From NCBI GenBank assembly GCA_964036665.1, contig OZ038530.1:19738001-19802000 (forward strand): a DNA stretch of 64,000 bases, given 5' to 3'. Numbering within the stretch: the first letter of the stretch is position 1; each line of letters starts with the position of its first letter. Shown here in pieces: positions 11,630-22,700 of this stretch. The translations under genes were made by a program, and so were the position numbers. The DNA comes from Gordius sp. MW1. Its lineage: Eukaryota > Nematomorpha > Gordioida > Gordea > Gordiidae. The notes beneath the pieces are model-generated. The model searched no databases, had not been told where the DNA came from, and was given only the letters and a program-made list of their open reading frames with translations.

Positions 11630-12085
11630 CACAACAAAAGTCAGTTGCGCATCCAAGAAGGACTGGCGAAGTATATTCGGTGTAATGCGCGACAAGAAAA
11701 TGCTAATATGGTTGAAGAGCAAAGCATACAAATCCATCATTTAAACGGTGTTACTCTATGGAAGTGAAACATGAGAATTAAAGACCACACCACGGAAGAA
11801 AAGCTATTACAAGCCACAGAGATGAGAGTGATACGGTGGAGCTTGGGTATACTAAGCTCGACCATATGACGTTCTCATGGCAAAAATGGGTATTCAATCT
11901 ATGGCGGATATGATTAACATAGATCGGCAAAAGTCGTATAAGTATATACTATAAAGGGGACGATTGATTTAAACTGAAAAGTACTAAGACGTATCGGGGA
12001 AGAGAGAAGAGGACGACCTCGTGTCACGTGAAAAAAACAAATCAACAAAGTTATGAGATGCAAGACGATTCATAAAGATATGACA
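11630..12085 (+). pseudogene. 3' end of a non-LTR (RTE-like) retrotransposon ORF, decayed
   Basis: Pieced across frames, the plus strand encodes fragments typical of the end of endonuclease-reverse transcriptase ORFs: GVMRDKKM, LKSKAYKSII, TVLLYGSET, then ATEMRVIRWSLGYTKLDHM and KRTIDLN. The motif LLYGSE...LK followed by an ATEMR-x-RW block is characteristic of this region. Several stops and frameshifts are present, so this copy is dead. A related fragment lies at 41655-41985 on the other strand. Confidence 0.65.
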
Positions 12086-12329
12086 ATGGAAAAACTCATT
12101 AAAACTTTTCTATTTTTAAATTCCAATTCTTAAATAAGATGATTAAATCTTTATATTTGTGCAGGATGGGATTTAAGATATGAGGAATAGGAATAAATAT
12201 TTGGGCGAATTGAAAAGAAAGATAGGGGTATATATCGGGCCGTAAAAGGATAAACTATATTGGGCCGTAAAGGGATAAACCTTGTCCCCTCCCCAAAGGG
12301 AGTGGTTAGAAGGGAGAATCGGGAGCTAC

Positions 12330-12510
12330 ATTTTATTGTATATACTAAGACGGAAAAATAAATAATTATAATAATTATAATGAATCGAAAGGCGTTATCA
12401 AGTTCAATGATGCGTAGTCAAGTTGATCAATGGTAAAGAAATAACAAATACATATAAGCGCGTGTGGGGGGGGGGGGGGGGGGGGGGTAAAGTAACACAC
12501 GTACTGAAAT
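12330..12510. repeat. Repeat with inverted copy near 63290-63450, containing a 22-G run
   Basis: The segment taagacggaaaaataaataa, an ataataattataatgaatcg stretch, and a 22-base G run (12466-12487) next to gtaacacacg match, on the opposite strand, the block around 63290-63450 with its C run and cgcgtttcgattcattatta. It is a dispersed element fragment. Confidence 0.6.
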
Positions 12511-13904
12511 TAAATAGAAAGTAAAAGTATCACTATGAAGGTTACAGGAAAAGGGGTTACTCAGTGAGTATGCCTCTGATAGCAGATGTTATAAGATCAA
12601 AAGACCCGACAATGTTAAGAAATCTAACAATAAATGAACTTTTGTAATTAATCGAATGAGATACACGTTTTACAAGGGGTTGAAAAAGGGGAATATCCAC
12701 GTATCAAGGAATACGACAAAAACTAACCCCAATATTGTGAGACCATATACTTGATAAAGAAGAATAAATTATTAATAAACAATTTTAATGCTCAATTAAA
12801 CGGTAATGAACACGAGTTAACGCCCAACTTGAACCAAATGTTTGATGTTTATTGCTTTACTATATATTTTTCATAATTAGTGAATTTATGATATAAAAAT
12901 TTACGAAATTATTAAATAACAAAAAAAATTAATAGTACAGTGATAATGGAATATTTCAAAATAAGCTAGAATCTAGGCCAAAATCAGGTGGGTTAAAAAT
13001 GAAAAAGGCTATAAATTATAAAATAAAAGCTTTATAAAAAACATATATTTTTTAGTCACGCATTTCTTAAATTTTTATTTGTCAGTGCACATGATTTTTA
13101 TAATCATTAAATAGTTCAAATGCAGATGCATTAATTGGGATTGAAAATAATTCTTCTAGTAAGGTGCTTATGTTTGAGCCAAAGTCAATACTATTATAAT
13201 GTTTTCTATCTTTGGTTATTGATAATAATCTACAAGTTTTTAATGAAAAATAGATCCTTGGCAAAATGAAGGACATGTTCGAATTTTATCATGATTGATT
13301 AAACAATCATAATGCATCCTATTTAAAGTAGTTGCATTAAAAATAAATATTTATATCGACATTGAGCTAACCATAATTATATACTATAAAATAAATTGAT
13401 GTGCAAATATAAGGTGGATTATATGCGGAATTTATATAAGATTATAGTGTCAAGACTTAAGTGTGTTGGTAAAAAATAGCGCAGGTGCCTTGTTAATTAT
13501 ATTATCTATGCAATATAAAATCTCCACATTATAATATCTTTAAATTTCGCGCAAGAGTTCCAACAATTTCAGTATATATATTAATGAATTCCCAAAAATT
13601 TCAATATATATATATTCATAAAAATTACTAAATCATGTCGATCCGCGATAACCAATAATAATAATAAATCGCGTTCAAAAATAGACTAATTTATGGTGGG
13701 GCAATGATAGGCCAAAATAGCAAGAAGGAGGCGAGGATGAACGCACATATTATAATTATTAAACTTATGTCAGCATAAATCACTTATGCTACTGATGATA
13801 GAGGAAAAAGGAATATATCAAAAAGGGTTTAATTAATATTATGGTGCGACGCGGTGAACAAGGCAATTATGTAATTAATAAGGCGTGTATATATATGTGA
13901 ACGA
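12511..13904. other. AT-rich DNA, no confident gene
   Basis: A 64-codon minus-strand frame at 13082-13276 looks somewhat protein-like (KTCRLLSITKDRKHYNSIDF), but it has no supporting motif or splice context, so I do not call it. Confidence 0.45.
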
Positions 13905-13965
13905 CCATGGGCGTAGCCAGGTTTTGGATTAGGGGGGGGGGGCAAAACATTTAAATTTTGAATTA
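13905..13965. repeat. Fragment of the GGCGTAGCC MITE family
   Basis: The sequence ccatgggcgtagccaggttt followed by a G run matches one end of the MITE family described at 42935-51169. The other terminus is missing here. Confidence 0.6.
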
Positions 13966-14039
13966 GTGCCGGCCCTTTGGTCTGGGTCTTTTAGCAAGGC
14001 TTCAAGCCCCTCGCAGTGCTTGTTGACATCCCCCAGAAC

Positions 14040-14372
14040 TAATTATGGTGTGCGTGGGGGGTCAGGGGCTGCTATAATTTTAACTGTAGAGGGAAGAGGC
14101 AGCGGATCCGCCGGCCTGTTTGAAGACGAGATGGTGATGTTCTCGGGCATGAGCTGTTGCAGTGATTCAATCTGCTCACGATTCGTCCGTTGTTGCTCAC
14201 GCTGGAGCGCGACAAGTCTCCTTCAAGAATGTTAGTTTGCGTCTTCAAGAATGTTAGCTTGCGTGTTTCGCGCAGGGGAGAAGCCGTCTCTGGAGTGTTC
14301 CGGAGTAAACAAGCCCCCTGCACCTCTCACCAGTCTCGCATCGCTGGGCTCGAGTTTCTGGCACACTTAATT
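14040..14372 (-). pseudogene. Possible retrotransposon ORF1 fragment with coiled-coil segment
   Basis: This patch is visibly more GC-rich than its surroundings. On the minus strand it encodes, in one frame, a charged heptad-like stretch RLVALQREQQRTNREQIESL followed by QQLMPENI and a Pro-rich tail ending in a stop near 14043. Just upstream the frame is broken, and a short duplication (ttcaagaatgttag twice near 14222-14257) is visible. It lies close to the REL-type LINE 3' end but on the other strand. It may be the 5' ORF of such an element, which is only inferred from proximity and composition. Confidence 0.35.
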
Positions 14373-14821
14373 TAAAAATAAACGGGCCGCGGAGTGGAGC
14401 TTAGTATGGAATATAAAACATAGAAAATGAGTGAAAAAAGATAGATTAAAAACTAATTAACCTAGGTAAATATTTAATATAATTATGTTATACCATTCCT
14501 TTGAATATAATAGAATTTGTTTCCAATAATGGTAATGTGGGATTGGTAAAATGAGAGGGTGGAAATGGGTTTAGATATTTCGGTCGTCCAGCAACCATTA
14601 TCAATAATTAAAAAAAAGGTAAGTTACAAGTGAGGTGAATTACAAATAAGAAGGTAAAAATGAACGAATGACGAGGCTAAATTCAATAGAGAAGGGAAAT
14701 TACAAATGAAGGTATATATAATCACACCATATGAATACCACAACCTAAGGTCGCCCAATTATCTAAGGTTATTAAAGGATCTATTCAAAGTTTTGACCCA
14801 AATAAGCCCTTTCTGCTTTCA

Positions 14822-15605
14822 ATGGAGCCGCATAAGCCTAAACCTTCAAAACAACCACTCGGTGTGACCCAAAAGGAATGGGATCTTCCCCTAATAGCAC
14901 GTTCCGTAGCTTTTCTTTCTTTGAACGAGCTATCTCAGGGAAAACTACTTTTCAATTGGGCCTTTTCCAAGAGCGGTTACGAATGGATCGATGCTATCCC
15001 GAGCAGGAATTTGGGAATCCATATGTCTGGGGAGGAGTTACGCATAGCCATAGGCCTCCGTCTTGAATGCTATATAGTCCTTTCGTATGCAATCTCTGCA
15101 AACAGCCGGTCCAACCCAATGGTCATCATCCCCTCCATTGCATACGGCCGCAACCCCAGGGGCGATCAACAAAATAATCGGCCAGTACCTTAGAAAGGCT
15201 GGCTACCCAAACACCTTGGAGCCCGTCGGCCTTAGCACTACCGATGGGAAAAGACCTAACGTGGTCACATTCATCCCATGATCCCGTGGACTGAATCTCA
15301 CCTGGGACTTCACCACGGTCGACATATTTGCCCCATCCAACTCCTCTTCCGACCTTATAGTCAGTGCAGAGAATAGGAAGACAGCCAAATATTCTTCCCT
15401 CGCGGACACAATATTCATTCCCGTAGTGGCAACCACAGTTGGAAATTTAGGCGTTGAAGCTCTCGCTCTCCTGCAACAAATTAAAAAAGCGATCTCAGTC
15501 TCTTTAGATTTGAAAGTACTTTTTTATCAGGCAAAAGATCACAATGGAAATCGTTAAATCCAACACGAGTTCTATACACAAATCAATGCCATCCGTTTAG
15601 TTATA
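14822..15605 (+). pseudogene. 3' end of a non-LTR retrotransposon with CCHC/RPD endonuclease-like domain, copy 1
   Basis: Reading across frames, this block encodes TQKEWDLPLIARSVAFLSL, then EWIDAIPSRNLGIHM and LRIAIGLRL. At 15082-15141 it encodes a zinc motif FVCNLCKQPVQPNGHHPLHC, that is C-x2-C-x8-H-x4-C. It continues with LEPVGLSTTDGKRPN, NLTWDFTTVD and a terminal IFIPVVATTVGNLGVEAL. CCHC followed by RPD-x-D is the layout of the restriction-like endonuclease at the C terminus of R2/CRE/NeSL-type LINEs, as I recall it. Here RPD reads RPN, so the catalytic Asp is changed. Frameshifts and stops make the copy inactive. The last 70 bases (ending near 15600) match the end of copy 2 at 61790-61870. 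Confidence 0.65.
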
Positions 15606-16500
15606 GCGCGTTTTAATATTTTTTTTCGTCGTGTATGTAATTTTTTGTATACCATTTAATAAAGTTATTTTAAATTAAATAAAAAAATTCTTATTAATAA
15701 AACAAAAAGCAATTTATTTTGCTGAATTTTAATATTTGATTTTATAAACTTATATCAAGCAAATATACACTAAAAAACCGCTCACAAAAAGTAAAACTTA
15801 TCTTAAGATAAAAATAAATAAAAACTACATTAAAAGTGGTTGAAATTACATAGAGTTTCTACATATATTAGGGGATAATATGTTATCATAATTAGCGCCA
15901 TCTATAATTTGTTTTTTAGTAGTTTAAGGCATCAGTATTTTATTTGACATTACAGTTTGACAAGATTTAAAATTTGACTACAAATAAAATTGGCATCATA
16001 TGAAACATCACAATTAATTAATTGTCAATTAAAAAATTACTATCCCTTAAAAATTATCTTTTATTTATTTTTAGCTTATGTTAATTTCACATTGTTAAGT
16101 CAAATTTTTCAAAAAATTATGAAGCAAAAATTTGGTTTAGTTATTGATGATCAATTTAAGTATTTGTAAATGATTTAGGATCCCAATTCCTGATCTACAA
16201 TTTTATGTACAAAAGATGAAATATATTTGTACCTATAAGAAAAACTTTCAATGTTTCTGGAAAAGGTATATTTTTAAATTACTGATTCATCATAAAAATA
16301 AATTTAATTGTTGCTTAGCAACTTTAAAATAGAATCTATTGCCTTACTAAATTCTAAAAAGAGGTTGTTAATGTCCCAACTGCTTGACTTAAGCTTGGGC
16401 TTTAGGTTAAAACAAAAGAGATCAACATTAAGAATACGAAAAAAAATTTAAGAAGTTTATTTCGTAATCATGAATAAAAATATAGAGTTCAACTGAGTAC
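15606..16500. other. AT-rich DNA, no gene recognised
   Basis: Only AT-rich sequence between LINE copy 1 and the possible exon at 16525-16660. Confidence 0.5.
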
Positions 16501-16524
16501 AACACAGTTCATGCATATCATCAT

Positions 16525-16660
16525 TTCAAAAATATATATATCAATGTTTTACATGTCAAATTTTGCAATAACCCCACTTTCTATTAGTAGTTCCAGTGTA
16601 TCTTTTATAAGAGTAACCTGCAAATCAGCAATGATTTTACCCACTAGTAGATATACAAAA
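16525..16660 (-). CDS. Possible terminal exon of an unidentified minus-strand gene
   Basis: After an acceptor-like ttatattggcag, the minus strand stays open for about 44 codons (AINFLEILFVYLLVGKIIAD, then LQVTLIKDTLELLIESGVIA) and ends KFDM-stop. A hydrophobic stretch is followed by an amphipathic-looking helix. I recognise no family and found no upstream exon, so it may be a fragment of a decayed gene or chance. It lies 3' of the broken AHCY copy on the same strand. Confidence 0.25.
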
Positions 16661-17329
16661 AGTATTTCCAAGAAATTGATGGCACCTGCCAATATAAACT
16701 ATGCACACATTGACTTTAGCAGCAGACTTTATTTAATCCTTTTGACCACGTTGACACACCCATAAAGCATCATAAAAATAAGAATAAATTAATACCCTTC
16801 TAAACCATTTTCCTAGTCAAAATGAGGCCCTATGGCAATCTTGTCAGTTAGGAAGCACAGCAAAATAACATAAATTTAAATGTAATGTTTGAACTAGCTA
16901 TAATTTTAAAATTGCAGCTAATTGAACTTTTGAGTGATATATATTTGTAAAACCAATCAAAATGGAAATATAATGACTAATAATTTGAATTTTATTGTTT
17001 ATATAAATGATGATTAAATCAAAAACTCTAAGATCAAAAAAATTAGAAATTTTATTAATTCATTGACACCTTAGCAACTTATGAATTATAATAACATTTT
17101 ATGTCAAGAAAATTTTAAATTTAAATATAAAAATCATTTCAAAACAAGAACTATAATTTTATATCGTTGTGGCAGCCTATATTAAAAACATAGGTATGTT
17201 AGCAAAAGCGAATGAACTGCAAAATATACATGTCATTATTGTTGAGGGTTAAAATTTGTGCAAATTGCGTTTGTATAATATTTCGATTAATGTATTATTT
17301 GGTATTTTGTTATTCTTCGTGAAGTGATA

Positions 17330-18036
17330 TTTGTTTTGTATTTCCAATTTCGAATTGTAATATCGTTTGTCGCCAGTTGTAGTCTCGCCTTTTAATAAAG
17401 TGTTGTTTGTGATGGCTCCTTATAATCGTTCTTGAATTCATTCCTTCTTCATATATATTCCACCAATTATAAATATACGGGAACTGAGGGTGTTTGTCAT
17501 AAACTAATTCTGCTAACCCCAACATCCAAAATCAAATTTCCAGGGTGATTATTTTTAAAAAACAAGGTCTTAAATAAATATAAAAGTGATCAAAATAATA
17601 TATATTGCTCAATAAACCATATATATTTTGTGTCTGTTTCTCCTTTCCACGCATAAACAGAAGAACCAGTTTTAGCTTTTGCAGCAGCTACATGATCTTG
17701 CGGGGAAAAAATTTTGCAACTAGACCAATGAACCTGCCAAATAAAAATACAAATTTACAGTATAGATGGTTGCAAATTAAATTTTTATAATTAAATGCAC
17801 CAGAATGTCATGTTGCACGAAGGAAATAAAATAACAAATCAGATATTATGTATACAATATACCTTGGCCCCTAAATCTACTAATGTCTCAATAAAGACTG
17901 CCAGCAAATTTGGTTCCATTTAATGGTTAGGGTTTGAAAGCCTTATACTTTTCTCTATAGGTCATAAGCCCTGACTCTCATTTTCGACTAAATTCATTTT
18001 CTTTCATCTGAATTCGGCAGGCGTATTATCAGCTAT
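17330..18036 (-). pseudogene. AHCY-like: S-adenosylhomocysteine hydrolase (AHCY) pseudogene
   Basis: The minus strand carries consecutive AHCY N-terminal segments in order. They are IADNTPAEF...ENESQGLMTYREKYKAFKP, PLNGTKFAGSLY, IETLVDLGAK, then after an intron-like gap (17734-17855) [58 protein letters not shown] and KGETTTG. The enzyme hydrolyses S-adenosylhomocysteine to homocysteine and adenosine in the methionine cycle. Stops sit inside the N terminus and after IEQYILF, several frame changes are needed, the block equivalent to MTVETAVL is missing, and the NAD-binding half is not visible. The GT-AG gap after LGAK suggests an unprocessed duplicate rather than a retrocopy. Family identification is firm and inactivity is very likely. 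Confidence 0.8.
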
Positions 18037-18133
18037 ATATTTTATTAATATTTACAAAATAAAATTTTAACTTATTTGTGTGGGTTTGTGGGCCGTCAAG
18101 TTTGTCACCTTTTCAAATTAAATTGATTTAACG

Positions 18134-18141
18134 TTAATTAT
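18134..18141. repeat. 8-bp target-site duplication, left copy
   Basis: TTAATTAT directly precedes the TAGTG end of the hAT-like element. The identical 8-mer follows its other end at 19299-19306. Confidence 0.8.
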
Positions 18142-19298
18142 TAGTGTTTCGATCTCGTCTCGTCTCGGTCTCGAAAACAAAATCTCGTCTCGTCTCGGGA
18201 GCGATTAAGAAAATCTCGTCTCGTCTCGGTCTTAAAAAATTCTCGGTCTCGTCTCGACGAGAATTCTCGTCTCGTCTCGACTTTTAAAAAAAAATATATT
18301 CGGAATAAAAATTTCTCCTGTTTTATTAAAAATATAAATAAGTGTTCAAAAATCCAAATGGCAAATTTTATATTTTTCGAAAAACTTTAATACACAAACT
18401 TTTTAAAGATTTAGCGGGACACTACATCTCATTGACAATATAAAGATATGAATTAACTCATAAAGATAACATTTTCTATAAAAAGTGCAGACTAAAAAAA
18501 CAATAAATAAATTTGAAATATAAAAAATTAAATTTTATTGTTCTAGCAAATTATAATATTTGTATTAAATTCACTGTGTCTGTCAACTATAAATGGACTT
18601 CGAAAATTAAAAGTTCGCTTATAGTTGATTTTGTTGCATAATTGAGCAAAATGAGACCCTTTATTAACCTTTGCTAATGCTTCAAAGTAGACCTTAACAT
18701 ATTTAAGGCAAATGTTTAAGTCCATTAATATAACCATCATTAATTATAGCCCATAGTGTTTATTGCATGTTTACTATAGCGCTATAAACCACAAAGTGCG
18801 AGTGACATTTAATGTGTTATTATTATTTACAGAATTGATAACTAGTTGCACAAATTAAAACGTTGTAAAAACAACAATAAAAGCAGCATTATTATAGAAT
18901 TAAGAACATAAGGTTTAAACTTTAAATTAATGAGTACGTATTTAAATGTATGACAAAAATCAACCATACTTAGGTAAATGATTGCCAAATTTTAATTTTT
19001 TTGAAATATATAATATTAACTACACATGGGATTTTTTTTAATATCAAATATATTCCATACATATTGATTTACACTTAATACCCTAAATGTAAATTAAAAT
19101 ACACAATAATTTACTAAAATCTAACGATCAATAAAAAGTCGAGATCTCGCCGAGAAAATCTCGTATCGTCTCGTCTCGACCTCAAAATTCTCGTCTCGAT
19201 CTCCACTCCATTTTTCAAATTCTCGTCTCGTCTCGTCTCGGTTTTTCGAGACGAGACGAGACGAGACCGAGATTTTTCTCGGTTTTTCCGCATCACTA
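18142..19298. mobile_element. hAT-like DNA transposon with TCTCG-array ends
   Basis: The element is 1157 bp and starts TAGTGTTTCG. Its other end, read on the minus strand, starts TAGTGATGCGG. Both termini carry dense arrays of TCTCG/TCTCGTCTCGG (18152-18290 and 19137-19275, in opposite orientation), and the right array folds on itself (gtttttcgagacgagacgag). An exact 8-bp direct duplication, TTAATTAT, flanks it, the length made by hAT transposases. The interior is AT-rich, with a 65-codon minus-strand frame at 18543-18740 that I cannot link to a transposase, so the copy is probably non-autonomous. A related terminus is at 59600-59805. Confidence 0.8.
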
Positions 19299-19306
19299 TT
19301 AATTAT
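19299..19306. repeat. 8-bp target-site duplication, right copy
   Basis: TTAATTAT, identical to 18134-18141. Confidence 0.8.
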
Positions 19307-19480
19307 GCTCATCATTTTTACATTGTACAAAAACAAATACGTATACGCATAAAATGGCGGCCTGAGTTTCTCACTAAATTTTAATGCAAGAAATAGCTGT
19401 TCGGCAGTTTATGGTTTTATTAATCTAAGAAGGCGAATCATAAGCTGGCTGGATGACTACAAAATAAAGGATGTATTTAA

Positions 19481-19752
19481 GGGTGGCCCTTCAACTTGCC
19501 GAAACCATCTTGCCGAAATGAATGTCCCAATGTTAAAAAATGTCCCCCAATTAAAAAATGTCTCCCAACAATTGTGGATATTAACCATTCAATTTCTGAT
19601 TAAAGTGAATATTTAGGTATTTTATAATAATTATATTTAATAATTATTATAAAAGGTACTTAATTTAGGGCCTTCTTTATGATAATGGAGAGATGTTCGT
19701 TAATGTCTTAGGGTGAATTCGGCAAGATTGTTTTCGGCGAGTTGATAGGGAC
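19481..19752. mobile_element. MITE with CAACTTGCCGAA ends
   Basis: It begins gggtggcccttcaacttgcc and ends cggcgagttgatagggac, which are inverted versions of each other, with internal aatgtcccccaattaaaaaa-like stretches. A second copy is at 31927-32263. It lies immediately upstream of the TMX3-like start codon, so it may supply part of that gene's 5' region. Confidence 0.7.
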
Positions 19753-19794
19753 CGTATTTAAGCATGTACCGCACAGATTGTTATCAAACATGAA

Positions 19795-22700
19795 ATGTTT
19801 TTCAAAATATCGATTGTGTTGTTGTATGTATACAGCAACTTAGGTAAAAAATATTATTTATTTTATTTATATTTAATAGGTCACAATATCGTATCAGATG
19901 TTGGAATCAAGTAATATTTTAATATGTGTGAACCTAAAATTGTGTAGATTTGTAGACTTATATAAAGATGGTCTATGGTATGTTATGGTAATATTTTACA
20001 TCAATCGCTTTTTTAGAACGATTCTATCTGATAGATTAAACATATTATATTTATTTAGTTCTATGCACCATGGTGCAACTATTGTCAGAAGTTAGAACCA
20101 ATTTGGAATAGATTGGGTTCTATTTTGCATAGCTCTCAGGTGAATGTCGTGAAAATCGATGCAACCAAATACAAAGAACTTGCTACAAAATTTAAAATAT
20201 CAGCCTTCCCCACAATTATATTGTAAGCCATTAGATTATATTGCCTACCTTAATCTAAATAAATTTTTTTATTCATGACATATTGCTTAAAATTGCCATA
20301 AACTTTTTCTTTTAAGTTTGTGCCTAAACTTTTATAATTGTGTATATATCTAGTTTTGCAAATGGTCAACCACACATATTTAATGGCTTGCGTAACATAC
20401 AAGACTTACTTGTATTTGCAGATAAAATCTCTGGGCCACCTGTGCGTGAAATAAAAGATGATCGCCAGTTTCTAGATATTGTAAACATACACTCAGATGG
20501 TGTATTTTATCTCTTTATAATTGGCGATGATTTATCAAATCACCAAAACTTTGCCCATTCAATGCAGGTGACATTTATATATTTAAATAATGTTTTTATA
20601 TGTAAATTATTTATTATTGTTTTACAGAAAGCTTATAAAACTGTGGCTGGATCATTATATACAATCACTTATTTTTACAGCATCACTCAGGAGTCCTTAC
20701 CCTCAGTAATAACATTATTCAATTTTTTGATTTACTTATATAGTGTTACCCATTAAATTGCTTTATAATAATATTTTAATAAAATTTTTTCAATATATAT
20801 ATGAGCTATCTTATAATTTTATAAAAAGTTTTTTTATTTATTTGCCCTCATCACATAACCAGCTTTATTAACAAATTGCCATATTAATTATTGCCTATAC
20901 CTCTTTTTAACAGTGGTTATATTATCCATTCTAGTATTTATAAGACTAAACTCACCACTTTTTTTATCCATGATAATGAAAATGTAGAAACCTTTTTTCT
21001 CCAACTTTAAATTAATCTTATATGATGAATAAAGTTTATAATAAATTCAAAATTATATGTAAAAACTTTTAGAACTACCATGAAATATTGTATGGTGACC
21101 ACCACTTGACGTCGGAGATTAATGGCCCTCAACACCCTAGTGGAGTGTACGTCTTTAAAGATGGTCGAATATATCCCTTAACATTTGATCAATCCAAAAA
21201 TGAGGATGTAGATACAGTACTTTATATGTGGGTTAGATGTGAAAGATTCAAAGCATACCCTAAATTAGATGGCTCCGATTTGTTGTCCGAAGCCAGTTAT
21301 TGCAACAAACTGGTGGGCATTTTAGGTGTTAAGGTAAAAAGGAACACACTTTATTCATACTATTATTATCATCTACGTTTCATAAATGTAATGTACGTTT
21401 ATGCAGGTTTCTGTAAAACAAGAAATTGACCCCGATTCTACAAACATTAGCCAACTCGTCCAATTCGTGTCGTTGAATCAAAGAGACAAATACAACGAGT
21501 TCAGTTTTTTTTAATATGCTATATACACGTAGCTCAGTTTTACCATATCTTTTTTCAAATAACTTTAGTGTTTAAGGGGCATTAGTTAGTAATCAGAGAA
21601 CTTTTTTAGTGTATGAAAGATTGTATTAACATAAAAAGTGGCTTGCAAGTCTCGTTTTTTTTGTTAAAGCTAAAAGTTACTTTGTTGATATATATCTGAT
21701 CATAATATAAAATATTACAATCGTATAATAATATTATTATAAAAAACATTAGATATGTCTTATCTTCCTCTATTATAAGAGGCCAGGAATCCAAAAAAGA
21801 TTTGAAATTAAAATTTCTATCGATTGTTTTAATTAAAATGCGGGGGATTATTTAGAAGGAGGGGATCGCTTGCCTATTTCTTTGACTAGGATCCTGAACA
21901 GGAGTAAACAATTGGGATAAAAATACTAGACTCCAGAGGGCCTCGTATTTTTTGAGCTCGTGTTCTTGGGCGAGGGCCATAGGATCATAATTAAGATAGG
22001 GAGCAAATAAGTCAATGCTTGTAAAATCACATTTTAAAAGGAGACAGTTTTCTCATGGGACTAGTGAGGCTGAGGATCCTTCAGGACGCATTCGACCTTC
22101 AAGGGAAGGATTGAAGGTTAAAGTGTGGATTCAATTTGGGCCTTTTTAAGGGCTGATTGGATTATGATATTGATTTTGGAGTGTCACAAGGTGGTTTACT
22201 AGTTTACAAGTCTCGTTTTTTATGCGAAACTACTATGTATGTGCTCATGAGCGTAGCCAGCATTGGGATTAGAGGGGGCAATAATAATTTAGAGAGGGAC
22301 AAAATAATCTATTTTTGAAATTTTAGCCATAATTTGAATGAATTTAAACAACTTTTTGGATTTAGAGGGATAGCCGCCTCTCCCTGCCCTCCCCCCTGGC
22401 GTTTTCGCTTTGAGATTATCATTGTTTCTCACATTTGCAATTATGGCTAAATTATATTTGTCAGGAAGTTTTGGTTCGGTTGGACTAACGATAAAGACTT
22501 GTGGACCACCATAACAGCGCGTTACCCAACATTTCCTCAATTCATAGTTTACTCTCCCGACGATAAGGCTTATATCGCACCTACCTTCAGCACCCAAAAT
22601 GCCAGTCTGCAAGAGATCGATGCCTTTTTAAACGACATTTTGGGCAACAAAATACGAGTATACTTTTTTTAAATAATTGTCGAATAGAATTTCTAATAAC

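Noticed and set aside
13082-13276. 64-codon minus-strand frame
   Set aside because: Protein-like composition but no motif, no upstream exon and no second copy in the window.
14072-14323. 83-codon minus-strand frame (MQGACLLRN...)
   Set aside because: A different frame of the same region gives a better coiled-coil segment. Neither is intact, so only a low-confidence pseudogene is listed.
18543-18740. 65-codon frame inside the hAT-like element as a transposase remnant
   Set aside because: I cannot match it to a hAT domain, so it is mentioned only within the element.
19114-19336. Arg/Ser-rich frames resembling an RS protein
   Set aside because: Both are translations of the TCTCG array at the hAT-like terminus.
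22289-22612. 107-codon minus-strand frame
   Set aside because: It overlaps antisense the well-supported TMX3-like exon at 22465-22657 and a MITE.
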